A stretch of 64,000 nt of DNA from the NCBI GenBank assembly GCA_013388835.1, contig JACAEL010000018.1:1-64000 (forward strand), read 5' to 3'. Both the position numbers and the translations under genes were made by a program. How positions within the stretch are numbered: position 1 is the stretch's first letter; each line of letters opens with the position of its first letter. Shown here one piece after another: positions 49,940 through 60,600 of this stretch. The notes under the pieces are model-generated. The model saw nothing but the letters and a program-made list of their open reading frames with translations. It searched no databases and was not told the DNA's origin. The DNA is from Candidatus Thorarchaeota archaeon. GTDB lineage: Archaea; Asgardarchaeota; Thorarchaeia; Thorarchaeales; Thorarchaeaceae.

Positions 49940-52900
49940 CTAGTCGATATCTATTCCCAGACTGTCAAGAAGAGCCTCGAGGTCAGCCTTGGAGAGTGTC
50001 ATCGCCTGTTCCAGGATGATCTCTATCTCTTCAGGTGCAATCCCCTTGCGTTTGAGTTTCTTGCGCAGGTCCTCGATTATCTCGGGAGTTGCTGCAAGGG
50101 GTGCACCCGCTGGGGTCACCTCGGGTACTCTGCCCTCAGCCTTGGCGAGCGCTTCTGCTCGTCGTGCCTCTTCCTGACGAATGACCTCACGCAGGAAGCC
50201 GGGCCTCTCGCTTGCCTTCATTCTTGCCAAGTCCGCCCTGAATGCCTCTATCTCTGCGGGACCCAGTCCAGTGACGGATGCTAGTCGCTCCAACAGCTCG
50301 TTCACCTCAGGGACGATGGCCTTGATAGGCTCAGGGTCAATCTCCTCCGGTGACTTCTTGATGAAGACTGGTCGAAGCTCATCGTTGACAATGGTCATAA
50401 TAATGGCGTGTCTGGACTGGACACGAGGCTGCTTCGGGATCTTGCCCTTGTGCAGCACTGCGAGCATCGTGTTGATCACGCGAATCAGCCGGGGCACACT
50501 AGCGTACTTGAAGTAGTAAACGGCCGCCAGTGCTACTATCATGGCGGTCACTGCAGCACTTGAGTACAGCGTGTTGCGCAGAAGGTCCGCCGCCGAGGCG
50601 CTAGAGAGGATTGTGAAGATTATCTGTTGCGAGTCAAAGCCCTCTCGTGTCAGAGTCAACGTCAGACGAATCTCTCCTGCGCCGTTGACAAGGAACAGAA
50701 GGGAGTAGTATCCATCTTCAAGATACTGCACCCGGTCCGGATAGTAGGTCAGGTTCTCTCCCTCGAAGGAGACGATTGGAGTCATCCCAGATATGCCGAC
50801 CCCATGGTCAGTGTCGAAGTAGCGGATGACCAGCGTCAATGCGGTTCCTGGCGTGGTGACGATAGTAGTGTTCTCCACATAGAAGCTGGTACGTATTGGA
50901 CGTACTGTGACCTCCACTGAGAAGGGTGATACTGAGTACTGACCAGTGGGGAAAGTGAGATAGACCGTGTACACACCGAGTGGTAGGTCACCGGGAACAC
51001 TGAGCGAGTAGTTTCCGTTGTAGAGAGGCAATAGCAACTCCTCGCCAAGACCCTCCCAGTAGGCCAGCCCGTTGATGTTGGTGACAGCATTTCCTGTTAT
51101 GTCGTTTACGACTCTGAACTCAACAGCTGCGGTATCGTTCACAGGTACCGACACGGATAGCGGGCCAATGACTGTGGCCGGGGTTCTCAGCAGGACGAAG
51201 AGCAGGGTTTCCTGTGCAGTTGCATAGTTAGTGAGTGAGAGTCGGACGACAATCTCATATGTTCGCGAGAAGGTCAAGTCCACATTGAGAGTCACCGTGT
51301 AGGTGCCATTCCCCAGGTCCGAGAGGACAGGGGCCGAACCGTCCCACGTAATGAGGCCTGTTGCGCCTATCACAGGGAGCGAGTTGTGCGTGTCGTTGAG
51401 ATAGAGCCTGTAGACTACTGTGTCATTGGTGTATCCAGCGTGAGTCAAGGGGCTTGCAACAATGACTGTCGGTAGACTCCTTATCGTGACGATAATGGTC
51501 CTGCTGGCCATCGCATATCCAGCTTTCGAAGCTAGCAACCTCAGCTGAATCTCCTGTGCTCCTATCAGGCTGGTGTCGATGCTACCGGTGTAGAGTGCGC
51601 CCATCTGCTCTGTCAAGACCCCCGCTAGACTTCCGATAGTGAAGGACACATTGGCTCCAGCCAAGCGGCCGCCAAAGTAGGTGTCATTGTACTCCACGTT
51701 GAGCACTAGTGGGTCACCATAGAAGACGATGATGGTCTGCTCGTGGCTGGCGAGTCCCACCAGTGTAGGCACAGGGACTATGCTGACAGAGATCTCCAAG
51801 CTAAGGAAGTCATGATTGGTGTCGAAGGCCGTAACGACCACATCATAGCTTCCTATCGGGAAGCCCATGGAGTCTATTTGCCCAACATAGAAGCCGGGCG
51901 TGCCATTGGCAACCATAGCATAGGCCGTGTTGTTCCACTCGAAGCTCACACTGTCAGCAACAACAGGGATTCCTCTGAGTGTGTCGTTGAGGTATACAAC
52001 AAAGCTCAGTGTTGTGGTTGTCACGACCGAGTAGGAGCTCTGCCCGGGGATGATCTGACCAGAGGCTCTTGAGACCACGAGCGAGAACTGCGTCTGGCGT
52101 GTCTGGTAGTACTCGCGTGCGACTGTCACCTGTGGCTGATAGAGCCCATGGTCAGCATCACTTGTGTCCAGAAGGATCGAGTATGTCCCATTGCCCCAGT
52201 CGGAGAGGTGGTACAGGGAACCATTCCACAGAATCGTGGCATTCATGCCGGGCACTCTGGTACCATCAGAGACCTGCCGCACTTCGAATCGGATCAGTAC
52301 GAACTCTCCCCACTCAGCGTAGTAGGCGCTGCGTTCAAGGAGAATCTGTACATCCTGCGAGCCGGGTTGCACAGATGCCTCAACAGAACTGGTCTGATAG
52401 AACTGGCGCTGTGCTTGGACCGTGAAGACATACTTCTGGGCAAGCAGGCCCGTGGTGTTCAGTGTCAAACGGTAGAGACCACCTCCCACTTCCATCACGC
52501 TGTATCCATTTGCCCAGTTGCTCGTCACGGATGCCCCTGTGACTGGTGTGCCATGGTCAGTGTCGGTCAACGTGACATTCACTACCTGCGGGGCCCCAGG
52601 CGGCAGAACGCCCAGAGGAGGAGTCTCCACCAGCATGGCGGTCAGTATCGCACGAATTGTGGCAGGAACGTCCTCTGTGGTCCTGTTGGCGTAGAATGGC
52701 ACACCCGTCCTGGAGAATGTGACATCGAAGTACACGATTCCAAGGGCATTGAACTGCTGGGTGGGCACTCGCAGCTCATAGTCGCCCAGTCCTAACTCCC
52801 GCACATAGTAAGTCGGGCTGGTCAGGTTGGCGCACTGAATCGACAGACTTGCACTGGGAATCCCTGTGCCTGTCAGATAGTCGACGTAGTTCAGCACAAT

Positions 52901-55900
52901 GGTGATGTTCTCGGTGAATGGCGTTGCAGACACGAGTGGGAACGCTATCAAGGTCGGCCGCTCAACGGTTGTGGCCTTTGTGACCGTACTCCTGGCTGCA
53001 TAGAAGGGTGAGGTTGAACTCCTGTCAATCGACAGCTGGATGTCCCATCCTGTCACCAGTGCGCTGGAATTCAGCAGGGTACAATTGAAGCTTATCTCAT
53101 AGTATGTCCCCATAAGGTACAGCGCGTACTGGGAGGAAGTAATCGGGCTCATAGAAGGCCCGTGAGATAGAGAGATGTGCACCTTCTGTATTATGATCAG
53201 AGTCCCGGTGAGGAAGTCAGTGTACTTGAATCTGAAGGTCACATTCTCAAGGAATGGGGTCTCGCCGGGCGTCTGAACCATCAGAATCTGCGTCGGCCTC
53301 TGTACCACACGAGCATTCACTGTCACACCGCCCGGTTGGTAGAAGGGTGCGCCTGACCGTGACAGAGTGACACTCAACGTGTACGCTGCGACTGAACCAA
53401 GGGCGACGGTACTCACTCTGACCTGGTACACACCGTAGCCGAGATAACTCACCCAGTAGTTGGTGTCGAGAACAAGTGGGAAGCTGGAGTTGGTGCAGCT
53501 GACCAGCGCGGTCGCACCCGATATGCCTGTTCCCGTCGAGTCATCTACGTAGGTCACGGTGAATGTGACGTTGGCAAGGTAGGGAGCGGGGTCAGGGGAC
53601 TCGTATCCTGTCTGTGTGAGACGCTTGAGAACCGAGATGCTGAACAACTCAAATGCGTCGCTCACGTAGTTCGACCCTGTGTAGACCACAGACGCATTGA
53701 CACTGTAGATGCCGTCTGACGCAAATGCCGAGGTGTTCAACACCAAGGACCATCGACCATTGCCAAGGAATGTGACAGAGTACCATCCACTGAGTCCCGG
53801 TCCTATTGTGAGTGTGCCGGTCAGTCCTTGAGATGATCCTGACACAACGTCTGTGTAGTTGAAGAATATGGTGACGTTGTTACCCCACTGTGCAGGTATG
53901 AATGGGTCATGCACAAGCTGAGAAGCTCTCAATATGACTATGACCGTGAATCCCTGTGCAGTGACCGAGGAGTAGTATGGAGGTCCTGTCCATGTCAGGT
54001 TGAGATGAAGAATGAACGAGCCGACACCACCAAGCGAGGAGGTACTGATGTTGAGTCTGAACACGCGCTGTCCAGCATCGTACGTCTTCACAAAGGACAC
54101 GTATGCCTCGTTGAGACTGACGACTAGGTACCCAGAGTCTGCTATCCGCTCTGCGGACAGTGAGTCAACGAACGTGAACTCGAAGACGGCGGTCTCACCA
54201 TAGGGGGTGGCCTGCACCGGTGTGAAGTCGACATACGTGGGTCTGTCGAGAACGACAAGTGTGACAACAATAGAGTCGTTCTCATACAGGGGCGACACAC
54301 CTTGAGCCCAAGAGAAGTCGAAGCGGAAGCTGAACGTGCCAGTCACTCCGAACTCGCTGCTGTTGAGCCTGAAACTGAAGGTGCCAGAGGTGCCTATCTC
54401 GTTCCACACAAAGTCCGACTGTGTCACAGGGTGCCCGCCGGTCAGTGGAGTGATGACAACAGTGATGTGACCGGACGAGTTGGAGATTCTTGTGCCATTC
54501 TCCATGTCGTAGTAGTACATTGTGAAGTTGAACTCGTTAAGGTAGTATGTGGCAGTCGGAGACTGCTCCAACCTCAGGTCCGTGGATGTACCCTGTACTC
54601 TGAAAGACGTGTTGATTGTCTGGTTGTAGTACTTGACTACTGTACCAGTCCACCGAATCCTGATTGTAATGTCCTTCCAGCCAATGGTACCCCACTGGTC
54701 GCTTGCAAGAGTTATGTTGTAGTGACCACTGCCGAAGGAAGACGCGCCGACGCTATACGCCAAGGTGCCAAGAGTCGGCGATGACACGGTGATCTCGACG
54801 TTACCGGTGTCGTTCGTGATACCGACAGACAAGTCCGTATCTTGGAAGAAGACCAAGACTACCACTGTCTGTCCGTACGGAGTCTGCGCTACAGGCGCGT
54901 CGAGCTCGAAGAGGGTGTTGTGACTTCTTATGATGACACCGATATCGAACGTGTGATTCAGATAGCTGGGACGGCGGACCTCAAAGCGGACTGGATACGG
55001 CGTCCCAGGGCTTGATAGAGGGTCGGTATCATAGGTGTAGAGTGTGATCCTATAGACTCCAGAGGTCTCTTCCGTCACGGTGTAGTTCTGCTGACCAGTG
55101 TGGTGGAAGGAACTCCAGTTGCAAGTGATGAATGATGCACCACCTGTCACCGGCAGACTCGACTCATTCGTCCAAGTAAGTGTGAATGATGCCGACTCCC
55201 CGACTGGAATAGAGAGCTGGTTAGAGGAGTAGGAGATAGTGTTGTATATCTCTCGAATCTCAACGAACATGGTCATCCACTGAGGAATGACAAACGGCGC
55301 TCTGGCTGTGACGTTGAGTGCGTATCGGCCAAGCGGTTTGCCCACACAATTCAGTTCGACCAGGTAGCTACCAGAGCCGAGCGGTGTCACAGAGTAGGTC
55401 GTCCAGTTGACCGCGACTGTTGCGCCCGTTATGCCAGTCCCATTGACGTTCTTGAAGACGACGGTGAAACTCTGACTTGCGTCAATGGGGCCCGACACCT
55501 GTGGATACTCCGGTGACTCGATTGTGGCCGCATAGTTGACGTATATGGTCAGGGTTGCAAGTGCAACATCGAAGTGGGCTCGGGTCCAAGTGAGGGAGAT
55601 CACATACACTCCAGCTCCCGAGAGGAGAGAGGTGTCTATGACTTTGGTGTACTGCCCGTTGCCACTGTCATCAAAAGTGTCAGTCCCAAGGACCCAAGAC
55701 ATCTGCAGCACGCCGCCTCCCACAAGCACATCACTATCGGTGTCATTTGCTTCGAGTATCACAAGGACCAAGTCGCCGTAAGTGGTGTTCGTGACCCAAG
55801 TGCCCTCTGCGTCATCCGGATAGGTGATGACAAGCTCCGATGAGTGTGTTACTGTGAAAGGCCTCTTGAAGAAACCTGCACGGGTCCACTCGCCGGACAC

Positions 55901-57691
55901 TCCGACATCGTTAGCGACTGCCTGTACCATCCAAGAACCGGCCGGAGCTGTTGACCCGCTGAGCGTGAATGTGTTGGTGGTCGCGTACCCAGAACTGTCT
56001 GTGGTGGCGCTCAATGTCAACCACTCAGACCCGCTGGGCGAGTAGATAGTGAAGTTGACAATCGCATTCTGATAACTGGGACCCAGATATGCCCGAGCTC
56101 TCGTCGTGTTGCCGGCTCGTAGATTGACCGTGCTCTTCCAAGTCGAGTCAGAGGGATCATACATCTGGAAGTTGGAGATGAGATTTGGTGATGTACTCAG
56201 TATGCGCCAGTATCCGTACCGTCCAGCCTCTGTGGTCACCTGATAGGCAGACACGTTCAGGAATTCATCCCCAGTATTGCCGCCAGTCCAGCCATAGGTC
56301 AGGTTGGTGGATGGAGCCAGCGGAAGAGCTACGAAGAAGACGTCTCTGTCTTGTGGGATTGACAGATTGAAGAAGTAGCGATTCGGGTAGCCGGACGGAA
56401 TGACTGCGTAGTAGTAGGAGCTGAAGTTCGTTGCAGTACCGTTGTAGACTATGAACCTCTCGCCATACGCGGTCGGACTGATCTCATAGACTGTGTCCAC
56501 GCCCAAGTGCCGAGCATACATGTTCGTCACAAGATCGAACTCCACTCCGATGGGCCTGTCGGGTACGGGTGGACTGGGTGTTGGAGTCCAGGAGAAGTTC
56601 AGTGGGATTGGGTTGACGGACCACGGAGTTGCCGGCGTCTGTGTCAAGGACCCAGAACCGTAGCCTGAGCCACTTGTCACATTCAGGCCATTCATCTTCA
56701 GGTTGACACTAGCAGGGGTTGCTGCTGCCTTGAGATACATCTCAAAGTTGTCAATCTTTGCCCTCGGCCCAATCTCGGGTGTGTAGCCGACTGCAGCCTT
56801 GCTCCATAGCCCGATGGTCACGGTCACACTCTGATCGGTAGGTAAGTTGAACAGGGATGGCGAAAGCCAGACCATCCCAGTGTTGTACCATGTCTCTTCC
56901 TGCCCAATAGAGTCGAATACAAGCAGCCACGGAGTCGTAGTCTGGCCGGCAGTGGTTATGGACAGGTAGAGTGCAAAGGAGCCGGTCATCCCATAGTGAG
57001 TGTCATCTCTCGTGTCTGCCCAATAGTCGGTCTTGAAGCCAGCCCAGACAACGGTCCCTCGAGGAATGGTCATGGTCTGCGTGAGATACGCACGGTCGCC
57101 GTCGTCATAGTGGTACGGAGCGGACCCACTGGTGGAGTCAATCTCGAGGTCCACGCACCCATCGGAAGACCCATGACCTGTCGAGTTGTACACAGAGGTG
57201 GGCGTGCTGCTCCCGGCCACATTGGTCACTGCAAGAGTCCAATCGCTTGATGATGGAGCGGTCGAGAGGTCTGGGTTCTGCACCCATGTTCGGTTCTCTG
57301 TAAGGCCTGAGACCTGTGCCTCGACACGGTAGCCCTGCCAGCCAGACCCCGTGGGAATGTTGGCGGAGACACCAGAGGTACCACTGCCCGGCGTATATGT
57401 CATTGACAAGTCGGAGAAGGAATCGGTCGCATTGCCGTATTCCCCGCCTTGAAGGGGTGAGGTGTAACCAGTCCATGCAGTCATACCCTGGTCAGAGAGA
57501 GTGTACCTGTACAGAGTGGTTTCAGGAACAGGTCGCCGCGATGACGAGTCCGGTTGAACCGCCGGCGGCACCAGAACCTCAGAGCCGCCTGTCACCGTTG
57601 AAGAGCCAAGTCCGTGAAACACCACAGACATCTGCATCGTGAGGAGCATCGTCAGACCAAGTATCAGGACGAGTGTATGTGCACGCTTCAT
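49940..57691 (-). CDS. Giant Ig-repeat surface protein with cytoplasmic tail (second of pair)
   Basis: A 2583-residue protein. An N-terminal signal peptide (MKRAHTLVLILGLTMLLTMQ) is followed by about 2300 residues of beta-rich, Ser/Thr/Gly/Tyr-rich extracellular sequence built from repeats of about 100 residues, many joined by short RPT-type linkers (VLDRPTY, VVQRPTQ, TVERPT). One membrane segment lies at about 2370-2392 (AAVTAMIVALAAVYYF). A basic, helical tail of about 190 residues faces the cytosol, with SERPGFLREVIRQEEARR and a final block IAPEEIEIILEQAMTLSKAD. Many NxT/S sites suggest glycosylation. The ATG overlaps the stop of the upstream paralogue. Likely an adhesin or cell-surface receptor. 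Confidence 0.88.
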   Translation of the reverse strand: MKRAHTLVLILGLTMLLTMQMSVVFHGLGSSTVTGGSEVLVPPAVQPDSSSRRPVPETTLYRYTLSDQGMTAWTGYTSPLQGGEYGNATDSFSDLSMTYTPGSGTSGVSANIPTGSGWQGYRVEAQVSGLTENRTWVQNPDLSTAPSSSDWTLAVTNVAGSSTPTSVYNSTGHGSSDGCVDLEIDSTSGSAPYHYDDGDRAYLTQTMTIPRGTVVWAGFKTDYWADTRDDTHYGMTGSFALYLSITTAGQTTTPWLLVFDSIGQEETWYNTGMVWLSPSLFNLPTDQSVTVTIGLWSKAAVGYTPEIGPRAKIDNFEMYLKAAATPASVNLKMNGLNVTSGSGYGSGSLTQTPATPWSVNPIPLNFSWTPTPSPPVPDRPIGVEFDLVTNMYARHLGVDTVYEISPTAYGERFIVYNGTATNFSSYYYAVIPSGYPNRYFFNLSIPQDRDVFFVALPLAPSTNLTYGWTGGNTGDEFLNVSAYQVTTEAGRYGYWRILSTSPNLISNFQMYDPSDSTWKSTVNLRAGNTTRARAYLGPSYQNAIVNFTIYSPSGSEWLTLSATTDSSGYATTNTFTLSGSTAPAGSWMVQAVANDVGVSGEWTRAGFFKRPFTVTHSSELVITYPDDAEGTWVTNTTYGDLVLVILEANDTDSDVLVGGGVLQMSWVLGTDTFDDSGNGQYTKVIDTSLLSGAGVYVISLTWTRAHFDVALATLTIYVNYAATIESPEYPQVSGPIDASQSFTVVFKNVNGTGITGATVAVNWTTYSVTPLGSGSYLVELNCVGKPLGRYALNVTARAPFVIPQWMTMFVEIREIYNTISYSSNQLSIPVGESASFTLTWTNESSLPVTGGASFITCNWSSFHHTGQQNYTVTEETSGVYRITLYTYDTDPLSSPGTPYPVRFEVRRPSYLNHTFDIGVIIRSHNTLFELDAPVAQTPYGQTVVVLVFFQDTDLSVGITNDTGNVEITVSSPTLGTLAYSVGASSFGSGHYNITLASDQWGTIGWKDITIRIRWTGTVVKYYNQTINTSFRVQGTSTDLRLEQSPTATYYLNEFNFTMYYYDMENGTRISNSSGHITVVITPLTGGHPVTQSDFVWNEIGTSGTFSFRLNSSEFGVTGTFSFRFDFSWAQGVSPLYENDSIVVTLVVLDRPTYVDFTPVQATPYGETAVFEFTFVDSLSAERIADSGYLVVSLNEAYVSFVKTYDAGQRVFRLNISTSSLGGVGSFILHLNLTWTGPPYYSSVTAQGFTVIVILRASQLVHDPFIPAQWGNNVTIFFNYTDVVSGSSQGLTGTLTIGPGLSGWYSVTFLGNGRWSLVLNTSAFASDGIYSVNASVVYTGSNYVSDAFELFSISVLKRLTQTGYESPDPAPYLANVTFTVTYVDDSTGTGISGATALVSCTNSSFPLVLDTNYWVSYLGYGVYQVRVSTVALGSVAAYTLSVTLSRSGAPFYQPGGVTVNARVVQRPTQILMVQTPGETPFLENVTFRFKYTDFLTGTLIIIQKVHISLSHGPSMSPITSSQYALYLMGTYYEISFNCTLLNSSALVTGWDIQLSIDRSSTSPFYAARSTVTKATTVERPTLIAFPLVSATPFTENITIVLNYVDYLTGTGIPSASLSIQCANLTSPTYYVRELGLGDYELRVPTQQFNALGIVYFDVTFSRTGVPFYANRTTEDVPATIRAILTAMLVETPPLGVLPPGAPQVVNVTLTDTDHGTPVTGASVTSNWANGYSVMEVGGGLYRLTLNTTGLLAQKYVFTVQAQRQFYQTSSVEASVQPGSQDVQILLERSAYYAEWGEFVLIRFEVRQVSDGTRVPGMNATILWNGSLYHLSDWGNGTYSILLDTSDADHGLYQPQVTVAREYYQTRQTQFSLVVSRASGQIIPGQSSYSVVTTTTLSFVVYLNDTLRGIPVVADSVSFEWNNTAYAMVANGTPGFYVGQIDSMGFPIGSYDVVVTAFDTNHDFLSLEISVSIVPVPTLVGLASHEQTIIVFYGDPLVLNVEYNDTYFGGRLAGANVSFTIGSLAGVLTEQMGALYTGSIDTSLIGAQEIQLRLLASKAGYAMASRTIIVTIRSLPTVIVASPLTHAGYTNDTVVYRLYLNDTHNSLPVIGATGLITWDGSAPVLSDLGNGTYTVTLNVDLTFSRTYEIVVRLSLTNYATAQETLLFVLLRTPATVIGPLSVSVPVNDTAAVEFRVVNDITGNAVTNINGLAYWEGLGEELLLPLYNGNYSLSVPGDLPLGVYTVYLTFPTGQYSVSPFSVEVTVRPIRTSFYVENTTIVTTPGTALTLVIRYFDTDHGVGISGMTPIVSFEGENLTYYPDRVQYLEDGYYSLLFLVNGAGEIRLTLTLTREGFDSQQIIFTILSSASAADLLRNTLYSSAAVTAMIVALAAVYYFKYASVPRLIRVINTMLAVLHKGKIPKQPRVQSRHAIIMTIVNDELRPVFIKKSPEEIDPEPIKAIVPEVNELLERLASVTGLGPAEIEAFRADLARMKASERPGFLREVIRQEEARRAEALAKAEGRVPEVTPAGAPLAATPEIIEDLRKKLKRKGIAPEEIEIILEQAMTLSKADLEALLDSLGIDID

Positions 57692-60600
57692 TCACTGCCA
57701 CCTCCAATCTGATCAAGAAGTGCGTCCACTTCTGCCTTCGTCAACCCTTTGGCCTGTTCCACCATCAGGTCGACCTCGGTCGCGCTGATGCCCATCGCAA
57801 GCAGTCTCTCTCTGAACACGGTCAACTCCGCATCTGTGGGAGGCCTTGCCGCGGCCTCCTTCGTCTTGCCCTCTGCGGCCACCTCCGCGAGGTCCTTGGC
57901 TCTCCGAGCACGCTCCTGTCGGAGGACTTCTGACACGAACCCAGCACGCTCGCTGGGCCGCATCTTCTCCAAGTCTTGTCGCAGGGTGTCGAGGTCAGAG
58001 TCAGTAAGCCCGACCACCACTCCCAGCTCAGTAAGTAGGCTCTCTACGTCCATGGCCTCGACCTCGACCGTGGAGACAGACAGGTCCTCGAAGGTCTTGG
58101 TGATCTTGAGTGGCGCAAGGTCTTCATTCATGGCGTCGAGCACCAGCTGGCGGCGGTCCCGCACAGGTGGAGCATCGGGGATTATGCCCTTTGCAATGCG
58201 GCTCACCATCTTCCTCAGCCATCGGAGCATCTTCGGCACAGACAACACTCGAATCCACAGAGACGCGAGTGATGAGCCAATGACCGCCAGTAGAGCACCA
58301 ATGCCAAGGTAGTTGACGAGCATCTGCTGTTCCGGTGTGAGGGTTGTGATGACATTCACCACATAGACGGCGGTTGCATAGTCTTCGCGGTCCAAGTTCA
58401 GAGTGACGTGGTAGATGCCCACACCGGGTGCCATGAAGCCGAAGAGGTATGTACCGTTACCGTAGTCACGGTCTAGGCCAGGAACCCTCGTGAGCGTCGA
58501 GTCTAGAGTACTGTTTGTTGCGCCAGGAATTGGTACGTTGTGATCAAGGTCCCAGTAGACAACGCGCACGGTGAACTCTGTGTTCGCAAACATGGAAGTG
58601 GGCAGGGCTGCCACTCTCAACTCGGTGTTGACAAGGCGAATCGTGAGAAGCAAAGTCTCCTCAGCACGGCTGTAGTTTCCTCTGCTGATAGTGACTCTGA
58701 TTGAATACGGGATGCTGCGGACCTCAAGGCGGGTGCGGTTGGTGTCCTGCGGACCAATGCGATAGGTCCCATTCCCGTAGGAGTGCATTATCAGTGTACC
58801 AAACTCCCAGACGGCAACAGCAGTGGCGTCGGTAATGTATCTGTGGTTCAGAGAGTCCCAGAATGTCAGGTACTGAGTATAGTCATCTGTTACAGGCACA
58901 CTGACTTCGAGCTGTCCGAGTATCTGGGTGGGTATTGGATTGACCTTCATCTTGAGAACTACGTAAGCACCATAGTAGCGGTCCTTGACGAGGGAGAGGA
59001 CGACGTCATATGCTGCGGGACCTGCAAAGACGACTGTGCTATTGACCTCTATCGAGTAGGTACCATTGCCAGCGTCCGTCAGCTCAGCAGTGAAGTCCTC
59101 GATACTGAAGCTGGATGTGGCGCCTGCAATGCTTCTGTTGTTGTGCTCATCCCAGAATGTCACGACGAAAGTGACGTTGCGACCGTAGTAGGCCTCTTGT
59201 TGAACTGGACCCACAACCACTATGCGTGTTGGGATTCTGCTGATGATCAGAGTGTACTGCAGTGACGACGGCGTGTAGCCGACCTTTGCACTCGAGATGA
59301 GTACGACCCACTCGCGTACAGGAAACTCCGTGGTGTTCACGAGGACCGTATAGTAGCCTCCACCCAGTTCCGTCAGATTGCCTGACAGTCCGGCCACGCT
59401 GTACATCACATCGGCACCGACAACGGCACGGTTCAGGTCCGTGTTGTTGAGGTAGATGGTCAAGTTGGCAATATCGCCTGACACCACAGCGATGACCGAC
59501 ACACCACCATATGCCACCATCTGCACGTTCACCTCTCGCACTTCGATGGTGACAAACCCGACGACACTCTTGTAGTTGTCAGATGAAGCCTGTAGAAGCA
59601 CCGAGTGGCTTCCGATGGGCACATCTTCAACAGCAATGGTCCCCACGTACACAGACTGGGTCGCATTCCATGTGAGCAGACCTGAACCGCCAATCCAGCT
59701 GAAAGTCACGGTGCCTGAAGTTATGTCTGCACCAGAGCTCAGGACACGATAGGATGCTGTGACTCTGACTGACTGCCCGTTGACAGCACTGGATGTGGAG
59801 AGGGACCCGTTGAGGGTTGATGACACCCGCGCGATTCGCAGCTGGAAGTCCTTCACACGGTCCTCGAAGTTGGTCGCCTCAAACGAGACCGTGACAACGA
59901 ACTCGCCTGCTATGTACTCGGAAGTGTCAATCGTGCAGTTGTAGAGTCCACCACCCATCTCGTTGGTGAGATACAGCACTCCAGAGAAGGTGACGTTGAC
60001 TTCTGCTGCCAGCACCGGGAGCCCGCTCCGTATACTGGTGACGTTGACCACCAGAGTGACATCCTCGCCCCATACCGGAATGCCGGGATAGGAGGTCAAG
60101 AGGATGTCGACTGGAAGGCGCACTAGCAGGATCTGTGCGGACACCGTCCTGTTCACATGATACTGCTTCGCTGCACTCACGGTGAAGCTGTACGTACCAG
60201 CATCGAGACCGGTTGTGTTGATCGTGAGCCGGTACACACCGCCACCAATCTCCAAGATTGTGGAACCGGGTCCGTACAGGTCATTCCAATTCGTCACAAC
60301 GTTTGCAAGTGCAATGCCTATGCCTGTGGAAATACTGCTGAATGTGATGTTCGCCGTTATCGTGTCTCCCGCATAGAAGGACTGGGCTGCCGGAAGAACC
60401 AGCTGCAGGTCTGTTGAAACTGGAGTGACACTGACAGCGAACTCGACGTCTGTCCAGTTCTCATAGAACGGCGACCCGCTCCAAGAGACATTTGCCCTGA
60501 ACACGTACTTGCCAATTCCAAGTAGTGTCAGTGTGTCCACCAGAAGGCTGTACTTGCCATTGGCGTTGTCGATGACCCACCGAGTGAACACGCTGTCGTT

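Noticed and set aside
52148-52795. 215-codon plus-strand frame across the giant surface gene
   Set aside because: Antisense to strongly repetitive coding sequence; similar frames recur in other repeats for the same reason.
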